From Bacteroidota bacterium (GTDB lineage Bacteria; Bacteroidota; Bacteroidia; NS11-12g; UBA955): DNA of 64,000 bases. This document shows, piece after piece, positions 60,244-64,000 of the stretch. The stretch covers positions 1-64,000 of the forward strand of contig CANMBF010000007.1 of assembly GCA_947496065.1 (NCBI GenBank). The letters are read 5' to 3'. The position numbers were made by a program, and so were the translations under genes. The first letter of the stretch is position 1, and every line of letters starts with the position of its first letter. The notes under the pieces are model-generated. The model was not told where the DNA came from and ran no database searches. It saw only the letters and a list, made by a program, of their open reading frames with translations.

Positions 60244-60756
60244 TTATTCTTCTTCTTCAAAATCGGTGGTTCTTTCGGCATCAGTTGCTTGCATTTCTAC
60301 ATCAATTACATCTGTTATTTTTCCTGTAATTGCGGCATCACAAACCTTTTCTACCATATCACATGTTTTTTTGATTGGTAAAGAAAGTAAAATAAAGTCG
60401 TAGAGTGGTTGAGCGATGTTGATTTTATATTCAAATGGTAACATGTAAATGATATCATCTTGGTCTTCCAATAGGTTCTCCGTAATTTTAACCATCAATA
60501 AGTTAGAACTTTTAAGGGGAAAGCTTATGGGAGACAAACATCTGTCGCAATCTAAATTGACCTTACCTTCTAACAAAAATAACAATGTGAATGCACTGCT
60601 ACCTTTTGTAAAACTCAATTTTAACTTTAAATCTTCTGCTGTTAAAGAACTCTCAAACGCTTCAAAAAAATCATTATTTATGTCAAAATCAAACCAATGT
60701 TCACCCTGTCCAAGTTTTACAAATTCAATATCAAAGGCTTTCAGTGGATTACTCAT
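60244..60756 (-). CDS. DUF177 (YceD-like) protein
   Basis: A 170-residue protein of the DUF177 family, linked to 23S rRNA processing and plastid translation in plants. The family cysteine pair is in LDCDRCLSPISFPL (about 80-93), and the C-terminal segment FILLSLPIKKTCDM is typical. The acidic tail ends in EEE. It precedes rpmF in the same operon, the usual context. A -7 box lies 28 bases upstream. Confidence 0.9.
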   Translation of the reverse strand: MSNPLKAFDIEFVKLGQGEHWFDFDINNDFFEAFESSLTAEDLKLKLSFTKGSSAFTLLFLLEGKVNLDCDRCLSPISFPLKSSNLLMVKITENLLEDQDDIIYMLPFEYKINIAQPLYDFILLSLPIKKTCDMVEKVCDAAITGKITDVIDVEMQATDAERTTDFEEEE

Positions 60757-60783
60757 AAATCTATAATTTTAAAAAACGGACTG

Positions 60784-60791
60784 CAAAAGTA
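60784..60791 (-). promoter_or_regulatory. -7 box TACTTTTG of the yceD-rpmF-plsX-fabH-acc operon
   Basis: A perfect TAnnTTTG on the minus strand, 27 bases before ATG 60756, in the 86-base gap after bamA. Confidence 0.55.
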
Positions 60792-60842
60792 ATTGAATTG
60801 CGCTAAATTTCCAAAATGGATTGAAATTTAGCTATATAATAG

Positions 60843-63419
60843 CTAAAATTGTTGCCCAATAAAGAAGTGAAACTGACCAGGTTTTTGTGTTAATCCACTA
60901 CGTAAGGTCTTCCAATCGAAGCCATAAGCATAGTCTAAACCTAACAATCCGAACATTGGCAAGAAAAGTCGAACACCCACACCTGCACTGCGCTTTAAAT
61001 CAAAAGGGTTATAGGTTCTTGGATCAATCCAAGCATTACCAGCTTCAGCAAAGGTATGAAAATACACTGAGGCACTTGGCGAATTGGTGAGGGGGTATCG
61101 AAGTTCACAAGTGAATTTATTAAAGATTGATGCGCCTGCGCTCGAACTTGCTCCAACAGCGTTTTGCGTAATCGTTCTATCAGGATAACCACGCAGTGAT
61201 ACAATTTCAGTACCCAATTGTCCAAAACTATTTAAACCACTACCACCCACCATAAAACGCTCGAATGGCGACAAGCCCAAGGTTTTATTGTAATAACCCA
61301 AATAGCCAAAGCGTAACTTTGTAGCTAACACAAACTTACCAAATAATTGGGTATAGTTTTCGGCATCAAATTTCCATTTGTGATATTCAATAAATTTAAA
61401 CTTTTCTGAAATCGACATAGTTGAGTAATCCTTATCAGTAAAGCTAGAAAATGGGGGAGTAACAGCCAAACTGAAGTTATAAGAGGAACCACCGGTTGGA
61501 AAAATAGGCTCAGTGGTAGAGCTTCGTGAAAGTGCAAATTTTAGTTCAATGTTATTGCTCTTCCCTGTATTGATTTGCAAGCCATAAGCACCATTGGCGT
61601 TTTGTAAATCATATTGCGAATAGCTTAAAGAGTAAAATGCTGAGAAGAAATCATCTGGCCAACGCAAGCGCTTACCTAATGATAATGAAGCACCGGTAAT
61701 TCGTATCGCTTGTTTTGCAGGATCAGTGCGAGGTTTGTTATCAAATGATTGATTGGTTCTATAAATACTCGTAGTAAAGGCATTGGGTTTTTTACCCCCT
61801 AACCAAGGTTCAGTAAAGGAGAAGTTATAAGATTGATAAAACAAACCATTCGATTGTGCCCTCAAACTTAATCGCTGACCATCACCAGAAGGCAATGGAT
61901 TCCATGCACTTGGATGTAATAATTTGCGGGTAGAGAAGTTATTTAAAGTTAAACCCAAAGTACCTACCAAACCGCCGTATCCACCGTAGCTAGAACCATA
62001 TTGTGAACCATATTGTGATGCATTATTTCTATTGCCACCCCAGCCCCCCGAAAGTTCAATCTGGTCGTTGGCTTTTTCGGCCACCTTATATTCAATATCA
62101 ACTGTACCAGCGCCAGGATTTGGAATTGGATTTACCCCCATGGCCTGCGGATCGAAATAACCTAATTGCGACAATTCACGAATGGAACGTTGTATATCGC
62201 TTCTAGAAAATTTTTGACCAGGACGCGTGCGCAACTCTCTTAGAATCACATGATCGCTTGTTTTGGTATTGCCAATAATTCTAATTTTATCGTAAACAGC
62301 CTGTGCTCTTTCAACAATGCGAATTTCAAAATCGATGCTATCATTTTCAACTTTTGTTTCTACCGGGGTTATACCGAAGAAAAGATATCCATCGTCCATA
62401 TATAAACTTGAAATATCCGAACCATTCTGACTATAAATTAAGCGCTCTTCAAGCACAGACAAATCATAGATATCGCCTTTTTTAATGCCCAATATCTTTG
62501 TTAAATCTTCACTAGTATATTTGTTGTTACCTGTAAATACAATTTTTCTGAAAAAATATTTTCTTCCTTCATTGACGCCAATTTTAATGGCTACTCGGTT
62601 ATCGCTAATCTTAACCACCGAATCGAAAGTTAAACTAGCATCCCTATAGCCTTTGCTATTATATTTTTTTACAATCTCTTGCTTTTCTTCATTAAAAGTC
62701 TCTTCAATAAACTTAGACGATTTCAAAAGATTGATTTTCGATCTTTTGCGTTTTGTTTTTGCTAACGTTTTTCTTAAATCTTGGTCTGATAAAGCTTCAT
62801 TCCCAACAAACTCAATATCGTATACTTTCACTTTTTTCCCTTTGTCGACCGCTATTCGGAGAATATCTTTATTGGGAAAAGTATCTGGATCTTGCCTTAT
62901 GTCTATTTTAACACCAAAGAAACCCTTTTTATAATAGTGATTAGTAATCTCACGTTTGGTTCTATTAATTAAATTTTCATTGATAAGCATACCTGCTTTG
63001 ATGGTTAATTCTTCTCTCAAAGTCTTAGATTCACTTTTCCCTAAACCACGCAATGAGAATTTTGATAGACGGGGTCTTTCTTTCACAGAGATTACCAAAT
63101 AAATAGACTCCCCTTCTATCTTTTTGGCATAGATAATAACACTCGAAAAATAATCTTGCTTCCAAAGATTTTCTATTGCTGTAGAAATTTCGTTACCCGG
63201 TATTTTTATGGTTTGGTTAATTGATAGATTGCTATTAAAAATTATTGCATTCTTATCAATATACTTATTGCCTTTGGTTTCAATCCCTGCAATAATATAT
63301 TCAGCTGGTTTATTGTAATCGAGCGGCAAATATTGCCTTGCACTATCAGTTTGACCATTGAGCAAAAGCGCGCCAAACATAAGTAATAACAGAGAGGTGT
63401 ATTGAAAAAATTTACGCAT
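60843..63419 (-). CDS. bamA: BamA, outer-membrane protein assembly factor
   Basis: An 858-residue Omp85 protein that inserts beta-barrels into the outer membrane. Signal peptide (1-22, ending L-N-G-Q), five POTRA domains (about 35-440; for example KGKKVKVYDIEFVGNEALSD and RAQAVYDKIRIIGNTKTSDH), then a 16-stranded barrel. A Ser/Tyr/Gly-rich insert near 470-490 (YGSQYGSSYGGYGG) lies between the POTRA region and the barrel. The conserved VRGY-like tip reads SLRGYPDR, and the C-terminus FHFFIGQQF ends in an aromatic. It overlaps uppS by 8 bases. Confidence 0.95.
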   Translation of the reverse strand: MRKFFQYTSLLLLMFGALLLNGQTDSARQYLPLDYNKPAEYIIAGIETKGNKYIDKNAIIFNSNLSINQTIKIPGNEISTAIENLWKQDYFSSVIIYAKKIEGESIYLVISVKERPRLSKFSLRGLGKSESKTLREELTIKAGMLINENLINRTKREITNHYYKKGFFGVKIDIRQDPDTFPNKDILRIAVDKGKKVKVYDIEFVGNEALSDQDLRKTLAKTKRKRSKINLLKSSKFIEETFNEEKQEIVKKYNSKGYRDASLTFDSVVKISDNRVAIKIGVNEGRKYFFRKIVFTGNNKYTSEDLTKILGIKKGDIYDLSVLEERLIYSQNGSDISSLYMDDGYLFFGITPVETKVENDSIDFEIRIVERAQAVYDKIRIIGNTKTSDHVILRELRTRPGQKFSRSDIQRSIRELSQLGYFDPQAMGVNPIPNPGAGTVDIEYKVAEKANDQIELSGGWGGNRNNASQYGSQYGSSYGGYGGLVGTLGLTLNNFSTRKLLHPSAWNPLPSGDGQRLSLRAQSNGLFYQSYNFSFTEPWLGGKKPNAFTTSIYRTNQSFDNKPRTDPAKQAIRITGASLSLGKRLRWPDDFFSAFYSLSYSQYDLQNANGAYGLQINTGKSNNIELKFALSRSSTTEPIFPTGGSSYNFSLAVTPPFSSFTDKDYSTMSISEKFKFIEYHKWKFDAENYTQLFGKFVLATKLRFGYLGYYNKTLGLSPFERFMVGGSGLNSFGQLGTEIVSLRGYPDRTITQNAVGASSSAGASIFNKFTCELRYPLTNSPSASVYFHTFAEAGNAWIDPRTYNPFDLKRSAGVGVRLFLPMFGLLGLDYAYGFDWKTLRSGLTQKPGQFHFFIGQQF

Positions 63420-64000
63420 TGTGATGATCGGTTATTTGTTCACTGGTTTTTCCAAAACGACGTTCACGTTTTTGGTAATCAATGATTGCCTTATAGAAAG
63501 ATTCTTTATCAAATTCGGGCCAATAAGCATCCGTAAAATAAAATTCGCCGTATGCCATCTCCCATAACATAAAATTGCTGATACGAAATTCGCCACTGGT
63601 GCGAATTAAAAGCTCTGGTTCTGGAAAATGTCCAGTATCTAGAGCATTAGATATCTCTTTCTCATTAATATTCTGGACTTCTAATTCACCGCTTTTAACT
63701 TTTTGAGCTATTGCTTTAGTTGCTTGGATAATATCCCAGCGTGCACTGTAATTAATGGCCAAAATTAAATCCATGCGCGTATTGTTTTCGGTCAATTTCA
63801 TAGCCTCTAGTAACTCATTATAAGCATCGGCTGGCAATCCTTTAATATCACCAATTGTACGCAAACGAATATTGTTTTTTTGTAGCGTTGCCACCTCTTT
63901 ACGAATGGTGCGAACCAATAAAGTCATAATAGCAGTAACTTCTAATTTTGGGCGGTTCCAATTCTCTGTGCTAAAGGTATAAAGGGTTAAATATTTAACA
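63412..64000 (-). CDS. uppS: Undecaprenyl diphosphate synthase (cis-prenyltransferase), 5' end beyond the right edge
   Basis: The C-terminal 195 residues of a cis-prenyltransferase; the gene continues past position 64000. Visible motifs: YLTLYTFSTENWNRPKLEV near the edge, LILAINYSARWDI, PEPELLIRTSGEFRISNF and LWEMAYGEFYF, which bind the isopentenyl and allylic diphosphates. The product is the lipid carrier for peptidoglycan and surface sugars. It overlaps bamA by 8 bases, so carrier and barrel-assembly synthesis are coupled. The true start is not visible. Confidence 0.95.
   Translation of the reverse strand, partial: VKYLTLYTFSTENWNRPKLEVTAIMTLLVRTIRKEVATLQKNNIRLRTIGDIKGLPADAYNELLEAMKLTENNTRMDLILAINYSARWDIIQATKAIAQKVKSGELEVQNINEKEISNALDTGHFPEPELLIRTSGEFRISNFMLWEMAYGEFYFTDAYWPEFDKESFYKAIIDYQKRERRFGKTSEQITDHHNA

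Overview
This window looks like a chromosomal piece of a Bacteroidota bacterium. The signs are: signal peptides that end in A-Q, a type IX secretion C-terminal sorting domain (15.6 kb), a class II B12-dependent ribonucleotide reductase, a bacterial geranylgeranylglyceryl phosphate synthase, very little Shine-Dalgarno sequence, and many genes preceded by the Bacteroidota -7 promoter box TAnnTTTG. No rRNA, tRNA, CRISPR array, prophage or insertion sequence was seen.

Layout. 0-3.4 kb: a beta-barrel protein plus lipoprotein pair, then a small conserved gene with a glycosyltransferase, and a sirtuin. 3.5-14.7 kb: an 11-gene minus-strand operon for aromatic amino acid breakdown. In transcription order it holds a CstB-like persulfide dioxygenase, homogentisate dioxygenase, 4-hydroxyphenylpyruvate dioxygenase, 3-hydroxyanthranilate dioxygenase, kynurenine 3-monooxygenase, a fatty acid desaturase, tryptophan 2,3-dioxygenase, PaaA, PaaB, PaaC and tryptophanase. 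14.9-18.4 kb: small envelope genes and a secreted CocE-type hydrolase split by one in-frame TAG. 18.7-22.0 kb: nrdJ. 22.5-28 kb: a leader peptide, an ether-lipid synthase, panC, a LutB-like protein, a beta-barrel and murQ. 29.5-35.4 kb: a photolyase/cryptochrome operon with three photolyase-family proteins, a flavin reductase, a DUF2071 protein and a DUF2256 zinc-ribbon protein. 35.4-36.4 kb: a perfect 340-bp tandem repeat built from structured hairpin elements. 36.8-42.5 kb: corA, paaE, a coiled-coil protein, rlmF and an SRAP protein. 42.6-49.8 kb: an RND efflux operon, a universal stress protein and an unknown gene. 50.4-54.8 kb: a second paaABC operon, then a thioesterase/isochorismate synthase pair (probably menaquinone) and small genes. 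55-64 kb: an unknown secreted protein and a cell-envelope/lipid cluster (accC, accB, fabH, plsX, rpmF, yceD-like, bamA, partial uppS).

How the parts fit. The first operon would feed tryptophan and tyrosine into ring cleavage, but it lacks kynurenine formamidase, kynureninase and the enzymes after homogentisate cleavage, which must lie elsewhere. PaaABC needs a PaaE-type reductase. One paaE lies alone at 38.4 kb and could serve both PaaABC sets; no PaaD is present in the window.

Most noteworthy observations: compensatory base changes in the 35.4-36.4 kb hairpin element; the two paralogous PaaABC sets; four start codons placed exactly 4 bases after a TAnnTTTG box, which suggests leaderless mRNAs; a 12-residue leader ORF that overlaps the start of the ether-lipid synthase; and a pair of divergent genes whose promoters lie inside each other. 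All functions are read from sequence by eye; no database search was run.
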